From contig JAJEJC010000010.1 of assembly GCA_022828105.1 (NCBI GenBank), forward strand, positions 1 through 64,000: a DNA stretch of 64,000 bases, read 5' to 3'. This document shows, piece after piece, positions 8,327 to 17,030 of this stretch (position 1 is its first letter; each line of letters starts with the position of its first letter). The notes beneath the pieces were generated by a model that ran no database searches, was not told where the DNA came from, and saw nothing but the letters and a program-made list of their open reading frames with translations. The translations under genes were made by a program, and so were the position numbers. The DNA is from Dehalococcoidia bacterium. Its GTDB lineage: Bacteria > Chloroflexota > Dehalococcoidia > Bin125.

Positions 8327-9127
8327 GTGGTGTCGCACGAGATCGAGATCAACTACGAGATCGACGGGCCGTCCGATGGGCGGCCCGTGCTCTTTGTCCA
8401 CGGCATTCTCACCTGCCGGGCGCACTGGCTGCTCAATCTGCCCGCGTTCCACGACGCGGGTTTCCGCAGCATCGCTGTAGACCTGTTCGGCCACGGTTCG
8501 TCTCCCTCGCCCGAGGACGAGGCCGCATACCATCCCGACCGATACACGGAGCGGTTCAGCGCGCTGCGAGAGCTCGTCGATGCCGAGCGCTGGTTCGTGG
8601 TCGGCCAGTCGCTGGGCGCCGCGCTGACGCTCAACTATGCGATGTCGCGTCCCGACGAGGTAATCGCCCACGTCGTGACCAACTCGCATTCCGCCTTCGG
8701 CGACCCGACCCGGATTGGCAATCCCCAGGCAGCCCGGGAGCGGGCGCAGATGATGATCGACGGCGGGATCGATGCGGTCATGCGCCACCCGCTCAACCCG
8801 CGGCGCGCCCGAGCCTTTAGCGACGCACAACGCGCTCGGTTCGACGACGCCATGCTGCTGAGTTCCGCCGACGGCATCGCGCGGACGATGCTGTATACCT
8901 CGCCCCACACGCCGCTGCGCCATCGCCTGCCGGACAATCCGGTCGACACACTGCTAGTCGCGGGCGATCGCGAGGAAGGCTTCACCGCCGCTCGCGAGTG
9001 GGTCGAGTCGAACGCAGGCAACTTCCGAGTCGAACGCGTCCCCGCCACGCACGCCGTCAACATCAGCGCAGCCGACGACTTCAATAGAATCTCCATAGGG
9101 TTCCTGGAGCAATTCTTGGACGGATGA
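8327..9127 (+). CDS. Alpha/beta hydrolase
   Basis: 266 residues, GTG start. A complete alpha/beta-hydrolase fold: oxyanion strand with VLFVHGILTCRAHW, nucleophile elbow VGQSLG (Ser95), acid Asp214 (AGDREEG) and His242 (ATHAVN). The layout resembles esterases, lactonases and dehalogenase-like hydrolases acting on small soluble substrates; the substrate is unknown. It stands in a plus-strand run after the ferritin-like pair (38-base gap), so it may belong to the same pathway. Confidence 0.88.
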   Translation: MVSHEIEINYEIDGPSDGRPVLFVHGILTCRAHWLLNLPAFHDAGFRSIAVDLFGHGSSPSPEDEAAYHPDRYTERFSALRELVDAERWFVVGQSLGAALTLNYAMSRPDEVIAHVVTNSHSAFGDPTRIGNPQAARERAQMMIDGGIDAVMRHPLNPRRARAFSDAQRARFDDAMLLSSADGIARTMLYTSPHTPLRHRLPDNPVDTLLVAGDREEGFTAAREWVESNAGNFRVERVPATHAVNISAADDFNRISIGFLEQFLDG

Positions 9128-9148
9128 ATGTCGCAGGGAGGTTGACCG

Positions 9149-11083
9149 GTGGAGGAGTCCGTTGATTTCACTCCCCTCCTGCTGGTCAGCATCCTGGCCG
9201 TCGCGGTCCCCTTCGTCGCCTGGAGACTGACCGGCGGCCTGCTCCCGGCAGTGGTCGGCGAAGTCCTGGTCGGCATCCTCTTCGGCGAACCGGTCCTCGG
9301 GATCATCACCAGCGAGAACGAATGGCTGACCTTCCTCGGGCTGTTCGGCTTCGCCTACCTGATGTTCCTCTCTGGGCTGGAGATCAACCTCAGCCTGCTG
9401 GGACAGTCGCCTGGGCGGCGCTGGTATGTGCCCGGAATCGCGTTGCGCCATCCGTTAATTTCCGGGGTCGTGCTGCTGATCCTCGTGATCGTGTTCACCT
9501 ATGTCGGCTTGCACCTGATGAGCGCGGTCGATCTGATCAACTCGAGCCAGATTCCCATGCTGCTCTTCATCCTGATCGCGACCGCGGTCGGCGTGATCGT
9601 GCCTGTGCTCAAGGATCGTCCCGACCTGGGGCGGATGGGACAGTCGCTCCTGGTCGGCGGATTCCTGCTGGAGTTCGTCGCCATCGTCGGCGTCGGCGTC
9701 GTGGCGGCGCTCGAACGCGAGGGCATTAGCTGGAAGATATTCCTGATCCTGGCGGTCCCGGCGGCGCTGATCTTGATGGTCTGGTTGTCAAGAGTCGGCA
9801 GCGGCCGATTCCCGATCATTCCTCGAACCATGCACGAACTCGCCCAGACATCCTCCCAACTCAAGATCCGCGCCTCCCTTGCCCTGCTGGTGATCTTCGT
9901 GGCGCTGTCGCAGGTCGCCGGCACCGAGATGGTGCTGGGCGCATTCGTCGCCGGACTGGCGGTCACGGTCGTCTCGCCCCGGCACGGCTCCGCCCTGCGC
10001 GGCAAGCTCGACGCGCTGGGCTACGGATTCTTCGTACCGATCTTCTTCATCCACGCCGGCGCGACCCTGGACCTGGGCGCGGTCTTCGACTCGGCCGAGT
10101 CGCTGATCCTGGTCCCGGCCCTGCTCCTGGTCGCATTCGGGGCCAAGATGGCGCCCTCCCTCATGGGTTTGGCGCCGGCCTGGGGGTTAAGGCCCGGATT
10201 GGCCGGCGGCTCGCTGCTGAGCGCCAACCTCTCACTGGTGCTGGCGGCGGGCGCAATCGCTGCCGACCTCGGCGTAATCGATGAGGGCCTGCACGGCGCG
10301 TTGCTCTTGATGGCCCTGCTGACCACCGTGCTGGCGCCGATGATGTTCTCCTCAATCGCCGGTCGTGCGCCGACGCAGGAGGATGGCCACACGCTGATCG
10401 TGGGCGGCGGCGACCTGGCCAGGACGCTGTCTGAACGGCTCATGGCCGGCGGACGGCAGGTGATCGTCCTGGATCGCGATCCGGACGCCGCAACCAAATG
10501 GCGGCCGCTTGGTGTAGAGAGCGTCGTCGGCGACCCGCTCGACGCATTGACCCTGATTAGCGTGCGGTTGCTGCAGACCGACGTGGCGGTGATCGTCGAT
10601 TTCGACGAGCCCGATCAGGTCATCGACTACACGCGGTCGATGCGGCGGATTCATCCGACGTTGAGAGTCGTGACCTGGGTGTCGGAACACGATGTGCAGT
10701 TTGAGCAACTCGATGTCGAGGCGCACTCGCTGTCGGATGTCACCGCGCTCGCACTGGAAGAAGCAGTGTTGCGGCCGGGCCTGCACACGGCGCGCAGCGA
10801 CCCGGAGTCGGGACTGGTGGAAGTGGAAATGCTCAACCGCGAGTTCGACGGCCACACCCTGCAGGAGATCGACTTCGAAGGCGATGTCCGCGTATTGGTC
10901 GTGATGCGCGAGGGCGAGTCATCGGTGGCGACCGGCGACACCTCGATCTTTATGCACGATCGGTTGACCCTGGCCGGAGAGCCGGCCTCGGTGGCGCTGA
11001 TGAGCAGCCGCTTCCAGCAACGCAACCGTCATCGATGGTTGATCGATGTGCGAGCGAGTCGGCGGTCGCAGCGAACGGTCTAG
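9149..11083 (+). CDS. CPA2 (Kef-type) monovalent cation/proton antiporter with RCK domain
   Basis: 644 residues, GTG start with RBS GGGAGG. About 12 membrane helices occupy residues 1-400 (Na+/H+ exchanger fold, with LAVTVVSPRHG and FIHAGATLDLG regions). A TrkA-N/RCK nucleotide-binding domain begins at about residue 414 with LIVGGGDLARTL, followed by a TrkA-C-like domain (about 552-620, containing LQEIDFEGDVRVLVV). Family members exchange K+ or Na+ for protons and are gated by nucleotides bound at the RCK domain. The stop codon shares the tetranucleotide CTAG with the stop of the convergent CcdA-like gene. Confidence 0.88.
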   Translation: MEESVDFTPLLLVSILAVAVPFVAWRLTGGLLPAVVGEVLVGILFGEPVLGIITSENEWLTFLGLFGFAYLMFLSGLEINLSLLGQSPGRRWYVPGIALRHPLISGVVLLILVIVFTYVGLHLMSAVDLINSSQIPMLLFILIATAVGVIVPVLKDRPDLGRMGQSLLVGGFLLEFVAIVGVGVVAALEREGISWKIFLILAVPAALILMVWLSRVGSGRFPIIPRTMHELAQTSSQLKIRASLALLVIFVALSQVAGTEMVLGAFVAGLAVTVVSPRHGSALRGKLDALGYGFFVPIFFIHAGATLDLGAVFDSAESLILVPALLLVAFGAKMAPSLMGLAPAWGLRPGLAGGSLLSANLSLVLAAGAIAADLGVIDEGLHGALLLMALLTTVLAPMMFSSIAGRAPTQEDGHTLIVGGGDLARTLSERLMAGGRQVIVLDRDPDAATKWRPLGVESVVGDPLDALTLISVRLLQTDVAVIVDFDEPDQVIDYTRSMRRIHPTLRVVTWVSEHDVQFEQLDVEAHSLSDVTALALEEAVLRPGLHTARSDPESGLVEVEMLNREFDGHTLQEIDFEGDVRVLVVMREGESSVATGDTSIFMHDRLTLAGEPASVALMSSRFQQRNRHRWLIDVRASRRSQRTV

Positions 11084-11919
11084 GCGGAGCGAACGGTTGC
11101 TTGCTCGGAGCCGATGCCGGCGAGATGACCGAGGTAGATCGGGACGAGCGGCAAGACGCAGGGGCTAATGAAGCTGACGAAGCCTCCGACGAATGCGAGC
11201 GCCGCCGATCCGGCGTTGAGGTCGAGCATCTCGGTCGACGATCCGTCGGAACCGGCCACGATGTCGACCCCGAAGCTGCCCAGCGCCTCATTCAGCACGA
11301 CGACGCGGTCGAGCGCAATCAGCATCCCGACAAAGACCAGCAAAACGCCGGAGACCACGCCGATCAGCGGCATCCATCGATTGAGCTTGCGCAGGAACTG
11401 GGTCGATGCCCCGAACGTCGCGCCGACGAGCAGGAATGGAATCCCCAGTCCGGCGGCGTAGCAAATCAGCAGAATCACGGCCTGGAACAGCGAGGCAGAG
11501 TCCAATGCCAGGACCAAGATGCCGGCCAGGATCGGACCCACGCAGGGCGTCCAGCCAACGGAGAAGGCGACGCCAACGACCAGCGAGCGTCCGTAGTCGG
11601 CCGCGGCGCGGACTCGGGAGGGTTCGCCTTCCGGCGTCTCGGCTGCCGGCGCTCCCGGTGCGCCGACCTGGAAGCTGCGATAGAGGAAGGGAATCGTAAT
11701 CACCTCGGCCAGGTGCAGGCCGAGCACGACGAGCATGGCGCCGGCCACGCGCTGGAACCAGATCAGCTCGTTCTGGAAGGCCGATCCCAGCGCGCCGAGC
11801 AGCGCGCCGAGCGCCACGAAGACCACGCTGAACCCGAGCACAAACGCGGCGGCGTGCAGAAACACCACGCGACGCGCCGTCGTTCCTCCGCCAGGTACCG
11901 TCCCAGTTGCGACCGCCAT
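11080..11919 (-). CDS. CcdA-like thiol/disulfide membrane transporter, circularly permuted
   Basis: 279 residues, six predicted membrane helices. CcdA/DsbD-beta proteins carry reducing equivalents across the membrane for cytochrome c maturation using two intramembrane Cys. Both Cys motifs are present: WTPCVGP (Cys126) and SPCVLPLVP (Cys254). In ordinary CcdA the SPCVLPLVP helix is the first one. Here the protein starts with what is normally helix 2 (RRVVFLHAAAFVLGFS), runs through helices 3-6, and ends with helix 1 (ALAFVGGFVSFISPC). A linker with GSDGSST joins old C-terminus to old N-terminus. No extra helix-1 segment is seen upstream, so the order is permuted rather than duplicated. Confidence 0.85.
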   Translation of the reverse strand: MAVATGTVPGGGTTARRVVFLHAAAFVLGFSVVFVALGALLGALGSAFQNELIWFQRVAGAMLVVLGLHLAEVITIPFLYRSFQVGAPGAPAAETPEGEPSRVRAAADYGRSLVVGVAFSVGWTPCVGPILAGILVLALDSASLFQAVILLICYAAGLGIPFLLVGATFGASTQFLRKLNRWMPLIGVVSGVLLVFVGMLIALDRVVVLNEALGSFGVDIVAGSDGSSTEMLDLNAGSAALAFVGGFVSFISPCVLPLVPIYLGHLAGIGSEQATVRSA

Positions 11920-11965
11920 GTGCTCAAGTGTACGTCAACGTCCCTGCCGGGGGCGCAAGCTTGGC

Positions 11966-12844
11966 TTAGTGCGAGACTCCGGCGTCTTGCTCTGCCGACA
12001 GCATGGTGGCCATCGGCGATTTCATGCCCAGACCGCGATTCCTGGCCCGATTGAGCATGTCACTCGCGGCAGACGCCATCGGCGAGGGGATGCCCTGCTC
12101 CCTCGCCACCTGGACTGCCAGCGAGACGTCCTTGGCCGCCCATTGCAGGAAGAAAGGAGCGTCGTCGAAGTTGCGTTCCAGCAGCGTTGAGGCGTTGCGG
12201 ACATAGTTCTGGGCCGAAGCGACGCTCATCACCTCAACGGCCTGTTCCGCATCCAAGCCCGCCGCCTCGGCCATGACAAGGGCTTCGATCAGCAGCTGAC
12301 CGCTGCCGATCGAGACCATGTTGTTGGTGATCTTGGCCAGTGCGCCCATACCCAGCTCGCCCATGTGGAAGACGTGAGAGCCGATGCACTCCAGTACATG
12401 CCGGTAGGCGTCGAACGCTGACTTGTCGCCGCCGACCATGACGGCGAGCGTCGCGTCGATCGCGCCCTGGACGCCGTTTGACACCGGCGAGTCGAGGAAC
12501 AGCACGCCTTGTTCTGCGGCGCGCTCGGCCAGCAGCTTGACGGTCGAAGGGAGATTCGTGGAGAGGTCGAAGCAGACCAGTCCCGGGTCGGCGCCTTCCA
12601 GGATGCCCTCCGCGCCGCGCAGCACCGACGTGACCTCAGGAGGTCCGGGCAGCGAGGTGAGCACGACCTCGGTCTGCGCGGCGACGGCAGCAGGAGACTC
12701 CGCCCAGGTCGCGCCCAGCTCGATCAGATTCTCGGCCTGCGCTTCGACCAGGTCATGCACGACGACCTTGTGGCCGCCCTTGATCACATTGGCGCACATT
12801 GGGTTGCCAATGTTGCCGACCCCGATGAATCCCACGTCGGTCAT
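11966..12844 (-). CDS. Beta-hydroxyacid dehydrogenase (3-hydroxyisobutyrate dehydrogenase family)
   Basis: 292 residues. N-terminal Rossmann domain with GFIGVGNIGNPM (residues 5-15), the substrate-binding DSPVSNG loop and the catalytic Lys segment KITNNM, followed by an all-helical C-terminal domain. These features define the NAD(P)-dependent beta-hydroxyacid dehydrogenases (3-hydroxyisobutyrate, tartronate semialdehyde and 6-phosphogluconate-like enzymes). The precise acid is not determinable. It is divergent from the acyl-CoA operon starting at 12917, with 72 bases between the starts, so both may share a regulatory region. Confidence 0.9.
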   Translation of the reverse strand: MTDVGFIGVGNIGNPMCANVIKGGHKVVVHDLVEAQAENLIELGATWAESPAAVAAQTEVVLTSLPGPPEVTSVLRGAEGILEGADPGLVCFDLSTNLPSTVKLLAERAAEQGVLFLDSPVSNGVQGAIDATLAVMVGGDKSAFDAYRHVLECIGSHVFHMGELGMGALAKITNNMVSIGSGQLLIEALVMAEAAGLDAEQAVEVMSVASAQNYVRNASTLLERNFDDAPFFLQWAAKDVSLAVQVAREQGIPSPMASAASDMLNRARNRGLGMKSPMATMLSAEQDAGVSH

Positions 12845-12916
12845 CGCAACTCTCCTGCCTGGTCTCTGGAGTGAACTGACGGGAAGGGTAACGCGGGTCC
12901 GGGGTATCCTGCGTCG

Positions 12917-14119
12917 GTGACTGAGCGAGACCCCGATCGAGCACCAGGGCCGTTGGACGGCGTGAAGGTCGTCGAAGTCTCGGACACGCCGGCCGGCGCG
13001 TATTGCGGGCGGCTGCTGGCCGGGATGGGCGCGACGGTCACGATGATTGAACCCCCTGAAGGCTCCCGGATCAGACGCAATGGACCGTTTCGCGCGGACG
13101 TACCCGACTTCGAGGGCGGCGCGTCCCACCTGCATCTCAATCGACGCAAGCAGTCGCTGCGTCTGGACCTCCGCAGCGCTACGGCCAGACGTCTCATTGA
13201 CAAGGAGCTTGCCAAGGCCGATGTCACCGTGATCGACGTGGACCGTCGCCGCTGGAGCGAGTGGGGCATCGACCCCGACGCACTTCGCAGACGTCATCAA
13301 CAGCTTCATGTGTGCACGATCACGCCGTACGGACTGGACGGCCCCAAGTCGCACTGGCGCGGCTCGGAGTTGACCCTCTACGCGGCCGGCGGATATCTGC
13401 GAATCGGCGGCGAGCCGGACCGCGAGCCGGTCAAGGCCTGGGGTGAACAAGGTCACTTGCAAGCCGGCCTGCACGCGGCGCTGGGAATCGTCGCTGCGCT
13501 GCATGCAGATGTCGACGGTCAGCTGATCGACACCGCAACGGTTGAGGCGTTGTCGTTCCTGCAGGGCGGCGGCTACCAGCATGCCTGGTTCCACGATCTC
13601 GACCCGGTCCGCAATGGCGCGCGACTGGTCGGCTTTGGACCGGGACATCTGTATCCTTCCACGATCCGTCCCTGTGCCGACGGTTGGGTCCACGCTCACT
13701 GCAACAATCGCTATCCCGAGGCCATGGCCGTGCTGTTCGATGAGCCGCGCCTGGCCGAACCCGATCTGCTGGCCGAGCTGATGGGTCGGGCCGACGACGT
13801 CGACGAGTTGATGGTGCCCACGCTGATGCAGACCCCGCGCCGCGAGATGGTGCAACGCGCGCAGGAGATGCGGATCCCGTTCACCGAAGTGCTCGCGCCG
13901 TCCGAGGTGATTTCGGACATCGACGGCCACCATGCCTCGCGCGACTTCTGGCAGTCAACGCCGCATCCGCGCGACGGTGGACTTCTGACGCCGGGTCCCG
14001 CAGTTCGCTTCGGCAAGACCTGCTGGGCCGATGGAACAGCGCCGATGTTGGGTCAGGACAACGCTCGCCTCGGGACTCCCGCCGAGCGCGCACGTTGGAG
14101 GCGCGCCGGTGTTGCCTGA
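12917..14119 (+). CDS. CaiB/BaiF-family CoA transferase, first of a tandem pair
   Basis: 400 residues, GTG start. Class III CoA-transferases move CoA between carboxylic acids through an aspartyl-CoA anhydride. The N-terminal PLDGVKVVEVSDTPAGAYCGRLLAGMGA motif region, LNRRKQSLRLDL and ITPYGLDGP are typical. The likely catalytic Asp is Asp205 in QLIDTATVEAL. The second CaiB gene starts eleven bases before this one's end, so the two are translationally coupled and may form a heteromer. Confidence 0.88.
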   Translation: MTERDPDRAPGPLDGVKVVEVSDTPAGAYCGRLLAGMGATVTMIEPPEGSRIRRNGPFRADVPDFEGGASHLHLNRRKQSLRLDLRSATARRLIDKELAKADVTVIDVDRRRWSEWGIDPDALRRRHQQLHVCTITPYGLDGPKSHWRGSELTLYAAGGYLRIGGEPDREPVKAWGEQGHLQAGLHAALGIVAALHADVDGQLIDTATVEALSFLQGGGYQHAWFHDLDPVRNGARLVGFGPGHLYPSTIRPCADGWVHAHCNNRYPEAMAVLFDEPRLAEPDLLAELMGRADDVDELMVPTLMQTPRREMVQRAQEMRIPFTEVLAPSEVISDIDGHHASRDFWQSTPHPRDGGLLTPGPAVRFGKTCWADGTAPMLGQDNARLGTPAERARWRRAGVA

Positions 14120-15398
14120 AGCCTCGCTAATCCCGTTCCTTGATTCGCCGCGACGCCCGCTGGACGGGATCCGCGTGCTCGATCTGACCTCAGCCGTGGC
14201 CGGACCGGTCGCAACCCAGTTGCTTGGAGCGCTCGGCGCGGAAGTGATCCGCATCGAGACTCCATGGGCGAAACCGCGCAACCCGTCCTCGGCGTTGCCG
14301 CATCGAACCGAGACTCCAGACGAGCCCTGGAACCGCGAGCCCCGCCAGAACGAGCTGGCCAACAGCAAACGCTCCGTCGCCCTCAACCTCACCACGGACG
14401 CAGGCCGCGAGACGTTCCTCGACCTGGTCGAGCGATCCGACGTCGTCCTGGAGAACTTCTCGCCCCGCGTGATGGGCAATTTTGGGCTCGAATGGGACAC
14501 GCTGAGCGAGCGCAATCCGCAGATCGTCTATGTAGCGATGCCCGCATTCGGCAAGTCGGGTCCGTGGCGCGACCGAATCTCGTACGGACCCGGGATTGAT
14601 GCGATGAGCGGATTGTCGTGGCTGACCGGCTACGCCGACGGTTCGCCGCTCAAGCCGGGCAACTTCTACTGCGATCAGAATGCCGGTCTGCTGGCTGCGC
14701 TCTCGACCGTGGCCGCGATCATGGCTCGCTGCCGGGTCGGGGGACAGACTGTCGAACTGGCCATGCTCGAAGGCGAACTGCAGCTCATCGGTGATGCCAT
14801 GGTTGGCCAGCAACTCTCCGGCCGCGAGCCCGTCCGAATCGGCAACGAACACACGTCGGCCGCGCCGCACGGCGTCTATCCGGCCGCGCCGCTGCTTGGC
14901 AATCCGGATTCGTGGATCGCGATCGCCTGCCGAACCGATGCCGAGTGGAGGTCGCTGCTCAGCGTCTGGGGCGATGAATCGCTGTGCGCGGATCGCCGTT
15001 TCTCCACCGGCTTGCGCCGTTGGAAGCACCGCGCCGAGTTGGACGCGCTCGTGCGAGACTGGACCCGCTGTCAGGATCCGGAAGCGCTGTCGCAGCGCTT
15101 GCAGCGCGCCGGCGTGCCGGCCTCGCCGGTGATGGGTCCTCGGGCGCTGCTGCGCGACGAGCAGGTGCTGGCCCGCCACTCGGTCGGCGGGCTCGAACAC
15201 CCGCAGGTCGGACTGTCGCCCGCGCCGCAGGCCGCCTTCCGCCTATCCGACACGCCAGCGCCGCCCAAGAACGCCGCGCCCCTTTTTGCGGCCGACACGA
15301 TTCCCGCGTTGCGGGAAGTCTTGGGATACTCCGAGGAGCGCATCGCCGAGCTGTTTGAGACGGGCGCGGCCAGCGACCGGTTACAGGAACACCCATGA
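14109..15398 (+). CDS. CaiB/BaiF-family CoA transferase, second of a tandem pair
   Basis: 429 residues from a GTG that overlaps the previous gene; a longer frame exists upstream but lies inside that gene. Family motifs: PLDGIRVLDLTSAVAGPVATQLLGALGAEVIRIE-type N-terminus, NSKRSVALNL, VVLENFSPRV and YVAMPAFGKSGPW. At the position of the catalytic Asp, the sequence is QTVELAML, i.e. Glu216 instead of Asp. If the alignment is right, this subunit would be impaired or use Glu. Together with the first copy this may be a two-subunit transferase with one canonical active site. Confidence 0.86.
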   Translation: MLPEASLIPFLDSPRRPLDGIRVLDLTSAVAGPVATQLLGALGAEVIRIETPWAKPRNPSSALPHRTETPDEPWNREPRQNELANSKRSVALNLTTDAGRETFLDLVERSDVVLENFSPRVMGNFGLEWDTLSERNPQIVYVAMPAFGKSGPWRDRISYGPGIDAMSGLSWLTGYADGSPLKPGNFYCDQNAGLLAALSTVAAIMARCRVGGQTVELAMLEGELQLIGDAMVGQQLSGREPVRIGNEHTSAAPHGVYPAAPLLGNPDSWIAIACRTDAEWRSLLSVWGDESLCADRRFSTGLRRWKHRAELDALVRDWTRCQDPEALSQRLQRAGVPASPVMGPRALLRDEQVLARHSVGGLEHPQVGLSPAPQAAFRLSDTPAPPKNAAPLFAADTIPALREVLGYSEERIAELFETGAASDRLQEHP

Positions 15399-15417
15399 TC
15401 CCGAGAACGAGGTGACG

Positions 15418-15816
15418 ATGCCGATCCGAAAACCCTGGACACAGCCGTCCGCCGAGACGATCCGAGCCATTCCCGCCGTGGTCGGCGTGTATGAGATCGC
15501 GGACGCCGAAGGCAACCTGCTCTACATCGGACAGGCCGGCGGCCGGGAGCCGTTCGGGTTGCGCACACGCATCGGGCTGCACTTCGGGCTTGACGCCAGC
15601 AGTGACGATCCGAATCCGGTGCTTCGCGAACGGGCGGCGCAGTTTCGCTGGGAGGCGAACCAGCAGTACACGACCAAGCGTCTGGAAATGCTGATGCAAT
15701 ACCAACGAGACGAGGGCGTTGAGTGGCCGCCCGCCCACACCGCCGGCGACTGGCGAGACACACCGCAGCTCGGTCGCTTGAGGCGGTCGCAGCAGGTCGG
15801 CCAGTCACGGGGATAG
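15418..15816 (+). CDS. Small GIY-YIG-like protein
   Basis: 132 residues. The segment VVGVYEIADAEGNLLYIGQAGG has the spacing of the GIY-YIG nuclease core (GVY...YIG), followed by an Arg-containing helix (LRTRIGLHF). A catalytic Glu equivalent is not obvious, so nuclease activity is uncertain. It sits between the CoA transferases and the acyl-CoA dehydrogenase in the same direction (19 bases after the former, 12 before the latter), so it is transcribed with metabolic genes for no clear reason. Confidence 0.6.
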   Translation: MPIRKPWTQPSAETIRAIPAVVGVYEIADAEGNLLYIGQAGGREPFGLRTRIGLHFGLDASSDDPNPVLRERAAQFRWEANQQYTTKRLEMLMQYQRDEGVEWPPAHTAGDWRDTPQLGRLRRSQQVGQSRG

Positions 15817-15828
15817 AGGAGCACTCCG

Positions 15829-16998
15829 ATGGAAGTCTTGATGAGCGAAGAGCAGCGGATGATCACGCAAGCCGTGCGCCGCTTCGTCCGCGAGGAAGTG
15901 CAGCCGCTGGAGCGAGACCTCGACCCCGATGCGGTCGAACTACCGCCCGGCGAGCTCGAACGGCTCAAGGGCATCGTCCAGCAGATGGGTCTCTACCACA
16001 TCGACGTGCCGGAGGACTACGGGGGACCGGGACTGCCGCTGCCGACCCGCGGCCTGGTCGCCGAAGAGATGTCCCAGCACCGCGCCGGGCTCTACCTGCC
16101 CTGCTACGGCGCGTTCGGCTCGGCTGGTCTGGCGCAGCTTTACGCCGCCTCCGACGACCAGAAGGACCGCTATCTCTACCCCATGCTGCGCGGCGAGAAG
16201 AAGGCCTTCTTCGGACTGACCGAGCCGTCGGGCGGCTCCGATCCCGCCCGCGCGATTCAGACCCGGGCGGTCAAGGACGGCGACGACTGGATTCTCAACG
16301 GCTCGAAGCTGTTCAGCTCCGGCGCCGACCGCGCCGACTTCGGTCTCGTCTTCGCCCGCACCGACCCGGAGAAAGGGCGGCGCGGGATCTCCGCCTTCCT
16401 GGTCGACACCGATTCGCCCGGTTTCGAGGTCAGACGCGTCGTGCATACCCTCCGCTCGGCCAACTACGGCACCGAACTCTCCTTCGACGATGTCCGCGTG
16501 CCGGCTGCGAACCTGGTCGGCGAAGAGGGCGGCGGTTTCTCCCTGGCCAACAACAACCTGACCCGCCAGCGAATTCCCTACTCGGCGACCTGCGTCGGCG
16601 TCGCCGTCGCGGCGCAGGAAATGGCGATCTCCTACTCGCAACAGCGGGAGACCTTCGGAGCGGCGCTCGCGTCTCGCCAGGCGATTCAGTGGATGATTGT
16701 CGACAACGAGATCGACATTCGCACCGGACGGATGATGTACCTCGCCGCGGCCGAAAAGGCGGAGTTGGGCGAGCCCTTCCGATTCGAGGCCGCGATGGCC
16801 AAGCTGACCTCGACCGAGGGTGCGAGCCGCGTGGTGGACCGCGCCATCCAGATTCACGGCGGCATCGGCGTGACCAAGGACCTGCCGCTCGAGCGCTGGT
16901 ACCGAGAGATGCGCATCCGCCGGATCGGCGAGGGTCCTTCCGAAGTCCAGAGGATCATCATGGCCCGCGACCTCCTCGGCCGAGGCAGCAGCGGCTAA
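15829..16998 (+). CDS. Acyl-CoA dehydrogenase
   Basis: 389 residues, the usual family length. N-terminal helical domain, FAD-binding beta-domain with the FGLTEPSGGSDP motif, and C-terminal helical domain ending in ERWYREMRIRRIGEGPSEVQ. The probable catalytic base is Glu368 of the IGEG motif. It oxidises an acyl-CoA to the 2,3-enoyl-CoA, passing electrons to ETF. RBS GAGGAG precedes the ATG. It is followed after 32 bases by an enoyl-CoA hydratase/isomerase gene, which fits consecutive beta-oxidation steps. Confidence 0.93.
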   Translation: MEVLMSEEQRMITQAVRRFVREEVQPLERDLDPDAVELPPGELERLKGIVQQMGLYHIDVPEDYGGPGLPLPTRGLVAEEMSQHRAGLYLPCYGAFGSAGLAQLYAASDDQKDRYLYPMLRGEKKAFFGLTEPSGGSDPARAIQTRAVKDGDDWILNGSKLFSSGADRADFGLVFARTDPEKGRRGISAFLVDTDSPGFEVRRVVHTLRSANYGTELSFDDVRVPAANLVGEEGGGFSLANNNLTRQRIPYSATCVGVAVAAQEMAISYSQQRETFGAALASRQAIQWMIVDNEIDIRTGRMMYLAAAEKAELGEPFRFEAAMAKLTSTEGASRVVDRAIQIHGGIGVTKDLPLERWYREMRIRRIGEGPSEVQRIIMARDLLGRGSSG

Positions 16999-17030
16999 CG
17001 TACGCACGATTCAACGAACAGGACCATCAC

